Positions 25,865 through 35,100 are shown, counted from the first letter of the stretch. The stretch is DNA of 39,342 nucleotides from Acidobacteriota bacterium (GCA_019241535.1 JAFAWX010000141.1:1-39342); one strand, 5' to 3'. Program-made: numbers and translations. Notes: generated by a model not told the origin, from the sequence alone.

Positions 25865-26440
25865 GTGCACGAGTATGACCTAATCGCGGAGTGGTATGCG
25901 TCGAAACGCGTCGATGAGACAGGGGTACCCGAAGCGACTGTGTTAGCGTCATCGATCCCACGCGGATCGTTTGTTCTCGATATTGGTTGTGGCAACGGTA
26001 TACCAATTACACGCGCCTTATTGAGCGCAGGCCACCGAATCATCGGTTTAGATAGCTCGAGTGCAATGCTTGCACAGTATAGGCAGAACTGCCCCGAAGC
26101 TTTTGCCGTTAGAGGAACAGTTGAGTGCTGCCCGTTCGCCGATGGGGCCTTCGATGCTGCCGTTGCATGGGGCGTCATGTTCCATCTGAATCCAGAGGAC
26201 GCACTTCGGGCAATCGCAAATGTCTCGCGTGCCCTTAAGCGTGCTGCGCCGTTCCTCTTCACATCCGGAGACGTCGACGGCTTCGATGGCAAAGAGGGCA
26301 CTATGAACGGTGTGACGTTTCAGTATTTCTCCTACAGTGTCCACAACTACCGACGTATCCTCGGCGATCACCGCTTCACCTTGGTCGACGTCCATGCTGA
26401 TAGCGGGAACAACACGTATTATCTAGCGAAGAAAAACTGA
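25865..26440 (+). CDS. Class I SAM-dependent methyltransferase
   Basis: A protein of 191 residues with a methyltransferase-11/25-like domain. Motif I is VLDIGCGNGIP (about 37-47), followed by the acidic ribose-binding residue in IIGLDSSSAML. DAAVAWGVMFHLNP holds the motif IV region, and NVSRALKRAAPFLFTSGD is the post-motif strand. The front, HEYDLIAEWYASKR, is typical of small stand-alone enzymes of this class. The substrate cannot be read from the sequence. GTG at 25865 has a GGAGC ribosome site six bases upstream. AT content here looks a little higher than in the neighbouring genes. It has no partner gene and follows the hypothetical protein by 270 bases. Confidence 0.87.
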   Translation: MHEYDLIAEWYASKRVDETGVPEATVLASSIPRGSFVLDIGCGNGIPITRALLSAGHRIIGLDSSSAMLAQYRQNCPEAFAVRGTVECCPFADGAFDAAVAWGVMFHLNPEDALRAIANVSRALKRAAPFLFTSGDVDGFDGKEGTMNGVTFQYFSYSVHNYRRILGDHRFTLVDVHADSGNNTYYLAKKN

Positions 26441-26840
26441 GCCGCCGAAATGATTGTGGCCGGCAAATGAGAAGTTGACTTCTGATTTGCTCCATGATCG
26501 CCTTCAACCGCGACGATATAGGCGTATTGCCGAGCACCCAGCATTTGCCCCATTCGCCGATCAGGCAGGCCTGACGCTCGTACTAGGGAAAACGGTCTTT
26601 TTGCGAGCAGTGCCAGGAGAACCGTTTATCAGGCCGTCTACAAGAAAGTGAGACTTTCGGGCCCGGCTCCTCGTATAGATTTGCAGGGAAAAGCACGCGT
26701 TTGATCACAGCACTCCTGTTGTCGAGGGTTTGGGGACCAGAAATTGGTAACGTTTCTGGCGAGAGCGAATAAAGGCGGCTTAGCGTGCTACAAATCTCAT
26801 GTAGAAATTATCGTAGAGAGAGGACAAACCGGAGGATGGT
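26441..26840. other. Gene-poor stretch
   Basis: An open plus-strand frame at 26454-26651 has no ribosome site and resembles no family. I see no other gene. GGAGG at 26831-26835 at the right end is the ribosome site of the next gene. Confidence 0.4.
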
Positions 26841-27254
26841 ATGAGGCGCGAGCGCACATTGCAGGTGGTTTTGGTGTTGGTGGGCCTGTTTTATTCCTTT
26901 TGGGGCTACTTTCTGTTCGACGCTCTATGGCACTCCAGGTGGCTTAACACGCATAACGATGTCCTGCCGATGTTCCTCAGCCTTAACACAGTGCTTGGGG
27001 TCTTTCTGTTGCTGGCCGTTAAGCAACCGGTGAAGCATCGCTCGCTGGTCACCTATGGGGCTTGGTCAAGCCTAGCCCACGGGTTCACGATGTTAATCCA
27101 ATCGGCGGAGGCCGCGGCGCACGGGATTCACAGGAATGATAGTCCCTGGGACATGGTGAGCTTTGGCGTGATCGGAGTCGCGCTACTTGCACTGCTTCCG
27201 GCAAAACAACCATCAGCGGCGCCTGTCCGTGAGCCGCGCTTTGCCGAACCCTGA
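26841..27254 (+). CDS. Small four-helix membrane protein
   Basis: A protein of 137 residues with four hydrophobic segments at about 7-28, 44-60, 70-86 and 105-120. Conserved-looking pieces are LFYSFWGYFLFDALWHSRWL, FLSLNTVLGVFLLLAVKQPV and LVTYGAWSSLAHGFTMLIQS. I recognise this as a recurring uncharacterised inner-membrane family (perhaps DUF6632), without known function. His96 in SLAHG and other His residues in loops could bind metal, but that is speculation. The ATG at 26841 has an excellent GGAGG five bases upstream; an ATG four bases earlier is out of frame. It is monocistronic, and the DUF4242 gene follows 227 bases later. Confidence 0.85.
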   Translation: MRRERTLQVVLVLVGLFYSFWGYFLFDALWHSRWLNTHNDVLPMFLSLNTVLGVFLLLAVKQPVKHRSLVTYGAWSSLAHGFTMLIQSAEAAAHGIHRNDSPWDMVSFGVIGVALLALLPAKQPSAAPVREPRFAEP

Positions 27255-27481
27255 GAAACTGGTCCGCGACAGACTACGGGCTTCGACCTCTGACCAGGTC
27301 CACGGCTGCCAGAGTGTTCAGGTGTGACGCAGAATGAGCAGCAAGTCCTTTCTCGTGCCTTGGCCGAGACTCAGCAATAGCCAAAACTGACCTGGCTGTA
27401 GGAACCGATTCTCTTGTACTTTACTCTCATTGGAACGGCTGGGACGAATATTTGCTACCATGTCGAGGCCGTGAGGTGGCT

Positions 27482-27754
27482 ATGCCTGAATATGTAATCG
27501 AGCGGGAGATTCCCGGTGCGGGGAATTTATCGGACGCGGAACTCCGGGAGGTCGCCAGGAAATCGGTTGGCGTTCTCAGTGACATGGGTCCGAAGATCAA
27601 GTGGCTGCATAGTTATGTAACCGGCGACAAAGTATATTGCGTGTACTTGGCTCCGGACGAGGAAACCATTCGCGAGCATGGGCGGCGCGGCGGTTTTCCA
27701 GTAAATCGCGTGTCGGCAGTACGCCGAATGATAGACCCCAGCACGGCCGGTTAA
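27482..27754 (+). CDS. DUF4242 domain protein (SCO4226-like, possible metal binding)
   Basis: A protein of 90 residues starting MPEYVIEREIPGAGNLSDAE. The body has SVGVLSDMGPKIKWLHSYVT, DKVYCVYLAPDEETIREHGR and a closing GGFPVNRVSAVRRMIDP, which cover the ferredoxin-like DUF4242 fold. A Streptomyces member (SCO4226) is reported as nickel binding; here His47, Cys56 and His71 are possible ligands. The role in the cell is unknown. ATG at 27482 has GAGGTGG just upstream and the family's usual start; the frame is open ten codons earlier from a TTG. It converges on the large kinase gene, with only 17 bases between the stops. Confidence 0.88.
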   Translation: MPEYVIEREIPGAGNLSDAELREVARKSVGVLSDMGPKIKWLHSYVTGDKVYCVYLAPDEETIREHGRRGGFPVNRVSAVRRMIDPSTAG

Positions 27755-27771
27755 CCCTGAGGGGCATTTAG

Positions 27772-30700
27772 TCAGGATTTGCCTTTGCCAAGCACTTCGT
27801 TGACCGCTTCCTCGAGGGGCATCTCCCACCCCGACGACCATGCCTCCAAACCTGCGGCATCGGTGAGCTTGTTGCGCGCGGATTCCAGCTTTTTTTCCAG
27901 TCTGGATTGCTCTGCCGGAATCAGGGGAGCGCCGAGGTGCTGACGCAATGCAGCGGCAGCTCCTGCCAGGCGCAACGATTGTTCGGCCCGCGATTGGGCA
28001 GCGGCGTTTGCCGCGAAACATTCCAGCACTCTGGCGATACCACGTTTATGTCCCAGATCCTGAAACATTCTGATACTTTCGCCATACAGGCGTTCGGCAT
28101 CCCCGTGTTTATTTTGTGCTGCATTCAGCGTGGCCAAATCGCATAGGGCACTGGCTATCCCCCAGCCGTCGCCCAGCTGCTGAAACGCCGAGAGACTCTG
28201 CTCGTAGTAGGAGCGAGCGGCGATGCAATCGACCGATTCCTGTACGAGGTCGCCCAGGTAGTTGAGAGTCCACGCAACTCCGGTGCTGTCGCCGCAGGCG
28301 TGGAACGTGGCCAGACTCTCGTCGTAAAGTGTGTGGGCACGAGCATAGTCGCCCTGCAACCTTACTACATTCGCAAGGTTGCTGAGTGCGCGAGCCGTGT
28401 CAATAGGACTGCCTAAGTCCCTCCACTTGGCGAGGCACTGTTCGAAGAGCAAGCCTGCAGTTTCGAGATTTCCACGTTCGCGGGCGGTTACCCCCATTGC
28501 ATTGAGGGACACCGCAACCCCGCGATCATCTTGGAGTTCACGGCAACTTGCGAGACTCTCCTCGCACATTTTTTGGGCGGAATCAAAATTCCCTTGGGAG
28601 CTCGCCAGAACGGCCGCACAGAATAGCACTCGAGCGCGCATTTTACCTTGGACTGCGCCCGGCAATTTGAGCAGGCTACCCAACAATGCCCGACCCTCGG
28701 CAAAGTGCTCCCGCATTTCCCAGAAGTGAAACAGGGCGGATCCGAGCCGCATGCCCCAGTCTGCATCGCCAGTTCTGATCAGAAATTTCAGCGCTTCGCG
28801 AAAATTTTCATGCTCGAGATCAAATCGCTCGGCCCACTCGGGATCAGTACCCAAATCTTCGCCGCACTCCTCTGCAAGCACAACGTAATACGCGGCATGA
28901 GAGCGGCGGGTTGCAGATTCCTCGCCGCTCTCGGTCAGACGTTCGAGGGCATACTCCCGGATTGTCGAGAGCATCACGAAACGCGTTTCTGCTCCCGGAT
29001 GCTCAATTTGCTGGATCAGGCTCTTGTCAACCATTGATGCCATTGCATCCAGCACATCCAGTCCAAGATCGCTTTTCGTGTCGCATACCGCTTCCACGGC
29101 CTCCAACGTACAACCGCCAATGAACACAGAAAGTCGTCGAAACAGGCTTTGCTCCACTGTGTTAAGAAGGTTGAAACTCCAGTTCACGGTGCCGCGAAGC
29201 GTTTGTTGCCGCAACGGCAGATCACGAGCACCTCCGGTTAGCAGGTTCAACGAAGATTCCAAACGCACTTGCAAGATCGCCGGCGAAAGCAGCTTGATCC
29301 GCGATGCAGCAAGCTCAATAGCAAGCGGTAGACCGTCCAGACGCGTGCAGATTGCTGAAATCGCAGCCGCATTTTCTTTCGTGATTGTGAAGTCATGCTT
29401 TACAGCTTTTGCCCTCTCCAAAAACAGCGCGACCGCCGGGAAACGGGATAGAGCCTCGGCTGAGTTCGACGTAGATCTCACGTCGGGCACGCCTAAGGGC
29501 GGGACAGGAAACTCGTGCTCGCCATAGACGTGAAGCGGCGCCTGGCTGGTGGTAATGACCGTGAGATTCGCGTTTAAAGTAAGCAGGTCCGCAATCTCGC
29601 CGCTCGCCGAAATTATGTGCTCAAAATTGTCGAGCACGAGCAGCAGCGACTCGGTCAGTCCGCGCACATATTCCCGCAAGGTCTCGCGCGGAGATTCACA
29701 CGGCACTTCGCGCAGTCCAATCGCTTGGGTAATGGCTGAAGTCAGCCCCTCGTTTCCAGCAACGGCGGAGAGCGGAACAAAACATACACCGCCTACGAAG
29801 CTATCCTGCAGTTCAGAGACTATCTGCAAGGCGAGCCGGGTCTTGCCAATTCCACCAGGCCCCGTCAAGGTGACGAGCCTCACATCCTCGCAATTCAGAA
29901 GCTCGCGAAGACTCTCCAATTCTCGTTCACGCCCGATGAAGGCGGTGCGCTGTACGGGCATATTGCTTTGTCGAGCAGCGATGCGGCGCGGCGATGCATC
30001 AATGCGCAACTCTCGAACTGTGGCCAGATCCCGCGCCAACTCTCGGGTGGAGGCATAGCGCTGATTCGGGTCTTTAGCCAGGCAGCGCTCCAAGATCCAG
30101 AAGAAAGGTGCCGGCGCCTGCAGTTTTGCTGAAAGCGAACGCTGCGGATGATCGCGCAGAATGGCAGCCATGATCTCGGCCCTGCCGTTTCCTGGAAACG
30201 CGGCGTGCCCGTGGACTATTTCGTAGAGTACTGCGCCAAAGGAAAATTGATCGGACCGAAAATCCACATCTCCGCCGTTCGCCTGCTCTGGCGACATGTA
30301 GCCGAGGGTCCCCATCACGGTTCCAGGGTCAGTGATCGAGCCCTCGACCGTCAGGCTGTTTGAATCGACGGGTTCGCGGAGTTTCGCCAGACCAAAATCG
30401 AGAATCTTGGCCGTGCCATCCTCGGCAATCATGAGGTTTTCAGGTTTCAAGTCACGATGTACGAGGTCGGTCTCATGTGCTTTCGCGAGCGCGTCAGCAA
30501 TCTGGGTTGCCACTGCGATTGCCTTCCGAAATGGAAGGGGACCAGACGAAATCGAAGCTCGCAGCGTCTCACCGCGAATCATCTCCATTGCGATATAGTG
30601 CATACCGTTCAAGTGCCCGAGTTCGTAAATGGTCACAATGTTCGGGTGATTAAGCGCTGAGGCAGCCCTGGCTTCACGCTGGAAGCGCGCGAGAGCCTGG

Positions 30701-31080
30701 GAATCATGCGCTATATCGTCGGACAAGAACTTTAGGGCGACGAACCGGCCCAAGTCGGTGTCTTCCGCCTTGTAGACGACTCCCATCCCCCCGCCACCGA
30801 GCTTCTCAATTACCCGGTAATGTGAGAACGTGCTTCCGATGAGTTTCTTCCAGCTCTCGCTGGGTGCCTGTTTTGCCAGGATTTTGCCTGCCAACTCCAG
30901 CGCAGGCGATTCCATGAATTGCTCAGCCTTCTTCCCGTGTGCCAGCAAACCCTCCACTTCGAGGCGCAACTCGTCGTCATTTCCGCAAGCGGAGTGGAGG
31001 AATTCAGCGCGCTGGCTTTCGTTAAGATCCAAAGCCTTTTGACAAAGTTCTTCTACCCGACGCCAAAGCTCAGGCTTCAT
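27772..31080 (-). CDS. Serine/threonine kinase fused to an NB-ARC-type STAND ATPase and TPR repeats
   Basis: A cytoplasmic protein of 1102 residues with no transmembrane helix. Residues 1-80 are the helical leader seen in acidobacterial kinases next to ECF-type sigma factors. The kinase spans about 87-350: GGGGMG (95-100), Lys117, HRD (208-210), DFG (228-230), SPE (263-265), all intact. Residues 378-700 are an NB-ARC/STAND ATPase: Walker A GPGGIGKT (407-414) and Walker B LLLVLDNFEH (479-488), then DGLPLAIELAASRIKLL. Where relatives have TSR, this protein has TSQ (511-513), losing a sensor arginine. Residues 740-1060 are TPR-like repeats, a likely ligand-sensing surface. The ATG lies inside the end of the sigma factor gene (11-base overlap), so the two are translated together. 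It probably acts as a regulated kinase linked to that sigma factor; the target is unknown. Confidence 0.93.
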   Translation of the reverse strand: MKPELWRRVEELCQKALDLNESQRAEFLHSACGNDDELRLEVEGLLAHGKKAEQFMESPALELAGKILAKQAPSESWKKLIGSTFSHYRVIEKLGGGGMGVVYKAEDTDLGRFVALKFLSDDIAHDSQALARFQREARAASALNHPNIVTIYELGHLNGMHYIAMEMIRGETLRASISSGPLPFRKAIAVATQIADALAKAHETDLVHRDLKPENLMIAEDGTAKILDFGLAKLREPVDSNSLTVEGSITDPGTVMGTLGYMSPEQANGGDVDFRSDQFSFGAVLYEIVHGHAAFPGNGRAEIMAAILRDHPQRSLSAKLQAPAPFFWILERCLAKDPNQRYASTRELARDLATVRELRIDASPRRIAARQSNMPVQRTAFIGRERELESLRELLNCEDVRLVTLTGPGGIGKTRLALQIVSELQDSFVGGVCFVPLSAVAGNEGLTSAITQAIGLREVPCESPRETLREYVRGLTESLLLVLDNFEHIISASGEIADLLTLNANLTVITTSQAPLHVYGEHEFPVPPLGVPDVRSTSNSAEALSRFPAVALFLERAKAVKHDFTITKENAAAISAICTRLDGLPLAIELAASRIKLLSPAILQVRLESSLNLLTGGARDLPLRQQTLRGTVNWSFNLLNTVEQSLFRRLSVFIGGCTLEAVEAVCDTKSDLGLDVLDAMASMVDKSLIQQIEHPGAETRFVMLSTIREYALERLTESGEESATRRSHAAYYVVLAEECGEDLGTDPEWAERFDLEHENFREALKFLIRTGDADWGMRLGSALFHFWEMREHFAEGRALLGSLLKLPGAVQGKMRARVLFCAAVLASSQGNFDSAQKMCEESLASCRELQDDRGVAVSLNAMGVTARERGNLETAGLLFEQCLAKWRDLGSPIDTARALSNLANVVRLQGDYARAHTLYDESLATFHACGDSTGVAWTLNYLGDLVQESVDCIAARSYYEQSLSAFQQLGDGWGIASALCDLATLNAAQNKHGDAERLYGESIRMFQDLGHKRGIARVLECFAANAAAQSRAEQSLRLAGAAAALRQHLGAPLIPAEQSRLEKKLESARNKLTDAAGLEAWSSGWEMPLEEAVNEVLGKGKS

Positions 31081-31657
31081 GACTTGCCCTTCCGCGGCTC
31101 AACTCGCGCAAGAGCCAGAGTTTGGCCAGTCGCCAGTCCCGAATCACTGTATCGCTAGAAACACGTAAGACTTCGGCCGTTTCTTCGACGCTCAATCCGG
31201 CGAAAAATTTCAGCTCTACGACTTTGCTTTTCCTTTCATCAATCGCAGCCAATGCATTTAATGCATCGTCGAGCGCTATCAGATTGACGTCAGCATCCTC
31301 GCACACCAACGGAGCCTCCTCCAGAGGAATGTGAGGAACATCGCCGCCGCGTTTCAAATAAGCTCGCGAGCGGGCAAAATCGATCAAAATGCGCCGCATC
31401 AAATTGGCCGAGATAGCAAAGAAATGCGCCCGGTCCTGCCAGTTCACTTGTCCACAGTCCACCAGCCGTAGATAGGCTTCGTTGACCAAAGCCGTGGTTT
31501 GGAGCGTGTGGCCGGACCGCTCTCCGCCCATATAGCGTTGCGCGATCTGGTGCAGTTGCCGATACACCAGTGGCGTCAGCTTCTCCAAGGCGTGTTCGTC
31601 TCCTTCACTCCAAGCTTTGAGCAGGCGCGTGACCTCATGATTAGAAGGCAACTCCAT
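31070..31657 (-). CDS. ECF-type sigma-70 family RNA polymerase sigma factor
   Basis: A protein of 195 residues. Region 2 spans about 8-95 (LLKAWSEGDEHALEKLTPLV, HTLQTTALVNEAYLRLVD, AHFFAISANLMRRILIDFAR). Region 4 spans about 130-185 (LNALAAIDERKSKVVELKFF, SVEETAEVLRVSSDTVIRDW). It fits the acidobacterial/planctomycete ECF group often placed beside serine/threonine kinases and lacking an anti-sigma gene. Its 3' end overlaps the kinase/STAND gene by 11 bases, giving a two-gene operon in which kinase signalling could control sigma activity. ATG at 31657 is the natural start. The usual -35/-10 sites for its own group are not recognisable upstream. Confidence 0.93.
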   Translation of the reverse strand: MELPSNHEVTRLLKAWSEGDEHALEKLTPLVYRQLHQIAQRYMGGERSGHTLQTTALVNEAYLRLVDCGQVNWQDRAHFFAISANLMRRILIDFARSRAYLKRGGDVPHIPLEEAPLVCEDADVNLIALDDALNALAAIDERKSKVVELKFFAGLSVEETAEVLRVSSDTVIRDWRLAKLWLLRELSRGRASHEA

Positions 31658-31810
31658 CTATCCTCCAAGATCTCAATACATTACAACGAAAACGCGCTGA
31701 AACCCATACTCGGGCATGCAATGTCGATTGTTGGCGCCCTGGTTCTCGTTAATTCTCCATTGCGGTTTTTTGCAATCCGTTCCCGCCTTACTAGATAGAG
31801 GCAAGCAGCT

Positions 31811-32286
31811 TTGCTTCAGCAAGAACTCCAAAGCCGCCTACACAACACTCTTTGCAATAGGAGAAAAAACAAACTGACGATCACGAAGCACGCCGCACTG
31901 CTCCTGATGACGTTGGTCGCCTTGACGGGTTTGCTAAACACCCAGACGCTCATCAGGGTCAAGGCATATTCCGCTTCGCGTTCGTCGCGAATGGCAAGAC
32001 GATGGCACCGGGCGAATCTACCATCGCAGGTCTCGTGAATGGGCGGACCCTGCTGTCCATCAGCGCCGGGGGCAGCACCCCCTATGCCCTTCCCATTGCA
32101 GACGAGACGCCAAACGCCAGCAAAAAGGCGGTTCTCGTGTCTCACCAATGTGGCGACCGGTACTTGCTGCCCGGTATCGAGCGGGAGAACGGGAGTGGCT
32201 ACCAATCCGGCCAACAAGCTGGAACGTGAACTGCAGGCCCGGAACGTCCCTTGGCAGGTATTCATGCTTCTCGCATCCGCCAAGTA
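31811..32286 (+). pseudogene. Pseudogene of a small exported protein
   Basis: A hydrophobic leader, KHAALLLMTLVALTGLLNTQ then TLIRVKA, is read in one frame. The body continues in another as FRFAFVANGKTMAPGESTIA and GRTLLSISAGGSTPYALPIA, then KKAVLVSHQCGDRYLLPGIE. A third piece ends in NVPWQVFMLLASAK at the TAG 32284-32286. Together they match a small exported acidobacterial family with a signal peptide, a P-x-G-x-Y/S-T-I turn and a beta-rich body. Two frameshifts and no supported start codon show decay. It lies just before the intact secreted protein gene but is not its duplicate. Confidence 0.6.
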
Positions 32287-32382
32287 GACGAGCCGTTTGC
32301 TGGTAATGGTGCGGGAATTATGCGTTGCAACAGAGTGTTTTCTTGTCAGCTTTCTCACAACAGATATAAGGAGAGTAAACCT

Positions 32383-32931
32383 ATGAAAAATACGTTTCTC
32401 ACTTCGTCTTTGCCCTTGCTGTTAATCGTTGCTTTTCTGGCACTTTCCTCTTCTGGCTTGGCTCAGCAGAACGTGCCGCCCGGCCGCGAAGATCAAAGCA
32501 GCACGCTCGTTCAGACGGTTCGCGAAGCTACGAAACAATATCTCGACATCAACAACGCGGTTGCAGACAATTACGGGCAATTTCTCGGTTGTGTCAGTGG
32601 CTCCGACCATGGCGCAATGGGCATCCACTACGTGAATTTCGCCTTGCTTAACGGGACCATTGACGCCAAACACCCTCAGGCGCTTATTTACGAACCCGTG
32701 AATGGTCAAATGAAACTGGTGGGAGTTGAGTTCATCGTTGACCAGGCTACTTGGCTTAAAAACAACAACACACCGCCGGTGCTCGAGGGCCAAACGTTCC
32801 TGTTGATCGACGCTCCCAATCGCTATGGTGTCCCAGCTCCGTTCTTCGAGCTTCACGTGTGGGCTTGGAGGGACAACCCGCAGGGCGACTTCGTGGACTG
32901 GAACAACCATGTGAGTTGCTCACATGAATAG
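32383..32931 (+). CDS. Secreted protein of unknown function
   Basis: A protein of 182 residues with a clear signal peptide (KNTFLTSSLPLLLIVAFLAL then SSSGLAQ, cut after AQ near 28). The mature part has TVREATKQYLDINNAVADNY, GCVSGSDHGAMGIHYVNFAL, PQALIYEPVNGQMKLVGVEF and FFELHVWAWRDNPQGDFVDW. Cys72 and Cys179 could form one disulfide. Homologues are common as unnamed proteins in soil bacteria, as far as I recall; no activity is known. ATG at 32383 has AAGGAGAG about seven bases upstream. A strong terminator follows the stop by 7 bases, so it is a single-gene unit. The frame extends upstream over non-coding sequence and should not be used. Confidence 0.88.
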   Translation: MKNTFLTSSLPLLLIVAFLALSSSGLAQQNVPPGREDQSSTLVQTVREATKQYLDINNAVADNYGQFLGCVSGSDHGAMGIHYVNFALLNGTIDAKHPQALIYEPVNGQMKLVGVEFIVDQATWLKNNNTPPVLEGQTFLLIDAPNRYGVPAPFFELHVWAWRDNPQGDFVDWNNHVSCSHE

Positions 32932-32938
32932 AGGAACT

Positions 32939-32973
32939 GGAGACGCCGGCTCACGCCGCGCGTCTCCCTTTTT
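32939..32973 (+). terminator. Rho-independent terminator of the secreted protein gene
   Basis: GGAGACGC at 32939-32946 pairs exactly with GCGTCTCC at 32960-32967, followed by C and five T residues at 32969-32973. It begins 7 bases after the stop codon. Confidence 0.8.
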
Positions 32974-33129
32974 GTCATACGAAACGCTGACCAGCCCCTA
33001 GCCGGCCGTTTTTCCCCTTGTAATGGGCCGTACAGCGCCAGCATTCAATCTCGCCACAGGAGGTGATCGATGTGAGAATGTTTCGTCAGGCGGGGTGCAT
33101 TTTTCCTCCAGGGCTTTATCCCGTGCCTG

Positions 33130-34962
33130 CTACCGCATGCTTGCTCGCGCAACGTTCGAATAGGCAGACTCGCCGTTCACATTCACGGCATGAACCCGGT
33201 AACCGTAACTATGGCCATTTGTCGCGCCCGAATCAGTATATTCAGTAGTAGAGACAGATACTTTGGCGATTCGATGCCAGCGCCCGCGAGTCTCTAGACC
33301 GTCACCGTCCTGGCGTTCCACGACGATGCCGGTCGGATCCCCACCGTGTACTTGCCAGCGTAACTTGATACTTTTCCCCAACCGTAATATCTCCAGAGAG
33401 CTCGGTGTCTCTGGAAGTAAAGGCCAATCGAAATAACTTTCGTCCGCAATGGCCATGATACTGTCGCTGACGGGCAGCATCTCTAACGTACCGGAGACAC
33501 CTTCTTTCCATTTCATCGGCTTTATCTCCCCGGAGACAACATCGACCAATACGGGTTTGACGATGCCAGCGTTTTTTATAGAGAGTGCCACGTAGAGCGG
33601 CGGAAACGCGTTTCCCGGTAGACTGCGTGCCGCGAGCCAATAGGCAACAATGGCTTTTCCATTGCGGTTGCGGAATCCATATGCCATGAAGGGGAAACCA
33701 GTGTGGCGGCGGAGCGCCGCGAGGTCGGGGCCGCCCACTTCAATGGAAGCATCGAACTTTGTATCCGAAAACAGTGCATTGGTATTTTGGAGCGCGTAAA
33801 ACGCAGGGCGTGGACTCCAGTCGTATTCGTGATTGGTAAGCCCGTGTATGAGGCCGAAGTCGTCGTATTCATTTCCGTCCGTCCCTGCGGCGAGCAGCCA
33901 GACGAAAGTCTTCACTCCGGCTGCCAGGTTATATACGAGTCCTCGCGGTAGGTACTTCGCCTGAACTGATTCGTCCGAGCCCGTCCACGATGGAATCGAG
34001 TTGAACTCATCGTCAAAGAACGTAATGTCTGACTTGATTCCTGGATAGTGGGTAACCAGTTCTCGTAGCAGGCGCGGCGACTCGTTCAAGTATGCTCCGT
34101 AATCCATGGTTTCTGGATTCATGTTCTGTCCGTACCCGGGATAGGTGTGATATGCATAAATATCGATTCCAGATTCACACTTGCAGGTCTCAAGCGCGCG
34201 TCGTGTGAAATCACGGGACGGATCCGCCTGGCCTCCATAAATCACCTTGGCTCCCGGATCCGTGCGGTGCACCGTTTCGACAAACCGAGCCAGAAGGCTG
34301 CCGTATTGCTCGGGATTTCCCCACGGATTCCAGTAACCGATATCCTGCTCGTTCCACAACGCCCAAAAGTGAATGCGGTCACGGAAGTGACCTACCATCC
34401 ATTCCACATAGCGGTTGAACGCCGTAATTTGTTCGGAACTAGTAGGAGCGTAAAAGATCGAATACAGACTGCGATCGTCATTATGGAAGGATCCTGGTGC
34501 GGGAGAACTCGTATCCGGCCGCTTCCCGCTCGGCGAAGTGTACATAGCGTTTCCATAGAGCAACTGCACTTGGGCGTACATGCCGTTATCCGCGATGGAG
34601 TCCAATGCGTCTTCGAGATCCGCCGAGGAGGCGTAAACACCGCGCTTTTGTTCGATCCAGTCCCAACTGGTGCGATCCGAGCTGTTTTCATATTGGCCGA
34701 TGCGAATCCATTTAAAGCCGGCGTCGAACATGCGGGTCCACCACCAACGGTTCCACGGCAGGTAAGGATCGCGCGGCAGGTCGGAGTTGATCCCGAATCC
34801 ATCCTGGATCTGGGACGAGCGCTTCGGGGGAACACGCTGCGGCAGGTGGCTGTCGGACTGCCCCAGGCAGGGAACGACAGTCTCGAAGAGGATTGCGCTT
34901 AGGAGGCAAGTCAGCAGGAACCGAGCGCAGCGGCAGCAATCACTCGAGCAATTTCCGGTCAT
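33130..34962 (-). CDS. Secreted glycoside hydrolase (clan A-like TIM barrel) with C-terminal Fn3-like domain
   Basis: A protein of 610 residues with an N-terminal hydrophobic segment RFLLTCLLSAILFETVVPCL (about 14-33), a signal peptide or possible lipoprotein leader. Residues 55-480 look like a (beta/alpha)8 retaining glycosidase of clan A, nearest in style to GH39/GH5. The acid/base candidate is Glu205 in FWALWNEQDIGYW, after strand 4, and the nucleophile candidate is Glu319 in DITFFDDEFNSIPS. Residues about 505-610 form a fibronectin type III-like domain ending in YGYRVHAVNVNGESAYSNVA. It should hydrolyse a polysaccharide outside the cytoplasm; the substrate cannot be read. It lies 138 bases downstream of the DegT-type aminotransferase gene in the same direction, which could mean a joint role in a surface polysaccharide. 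Confidence 0.85.
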   Translation of the reverse strand: MTGNCSSDCCRCARFLLTCLLSAILFETVVPCLGQSDSHLPQRVPPKRSSQIQDGFGINSDLPRDPYLPWNRWWWTRMFDAGFKWIRIGQYENSSDRTSWDWIEQKRGVYASSADLEDALDSIADNGMYAQVQLLYGNAMYTSPSGKRPDTSSPAPGSFHNDDRSLYSIFYAPTSSEQITAFNRYVEWMVGHFRDRIHFWALWNEQDIGYWNPWGNPEQYGSLLARFVETVHRTDPGAKVIYGGQADPSRDFTRRALETCKCESGIDIYAYHTYPGYGQNMNPETMDYGAYLNESPRLLRELVTHYPGIKSDITFFDDEFNSIPSWTGSDESVQAKYLPRGLVYNLAAGVKTFVWLLAAGTDGNEYDDFGLIHGLTNHEYDWSPRPAFYALQNTNALFSDTKFDASIEVGGPDLAALRRHTGFPFMAYGFRNRNGKAIVAYWLAARSLPGNAFPPLYVALSIKNAGIVKPVLVDVVSGEIKPMKWKEGVSGTLEMLPVSDSIMAIADESYFDWPLLPETPSSLEILRLGKSIKLRWQVHGGDPTGIVVERQDGDGLETRGRWHRIAKVSVSTTEYTDSGATNGHSYGYRVHAVNVNGESAYSNVARASMR

Positions 34963-35100
34963 TTGTCGTCCTCATTCGATCTCTCGGCGGCCCCATGTCG
35001 TATGTAGCGTTTATGTTTCACGCCAGGGTAATCGCCAACCGCGAAAAAAGCGTTTCGCCAGCGGTAGGGCCATGAATGTGGGCCCGCTTTCGCCGGGAAA

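Noticed and set aside
25771-26301. Minus-strand open frame of 176 codons
   Set aside because: It is antisense to a methyltransferase with intact motifs.
31816-32358. Minus-strand open frame of 180 codons
   Set aside because: The plus strand carries recognisable pieces of an exported protein here, so the minus frame is a shadow.
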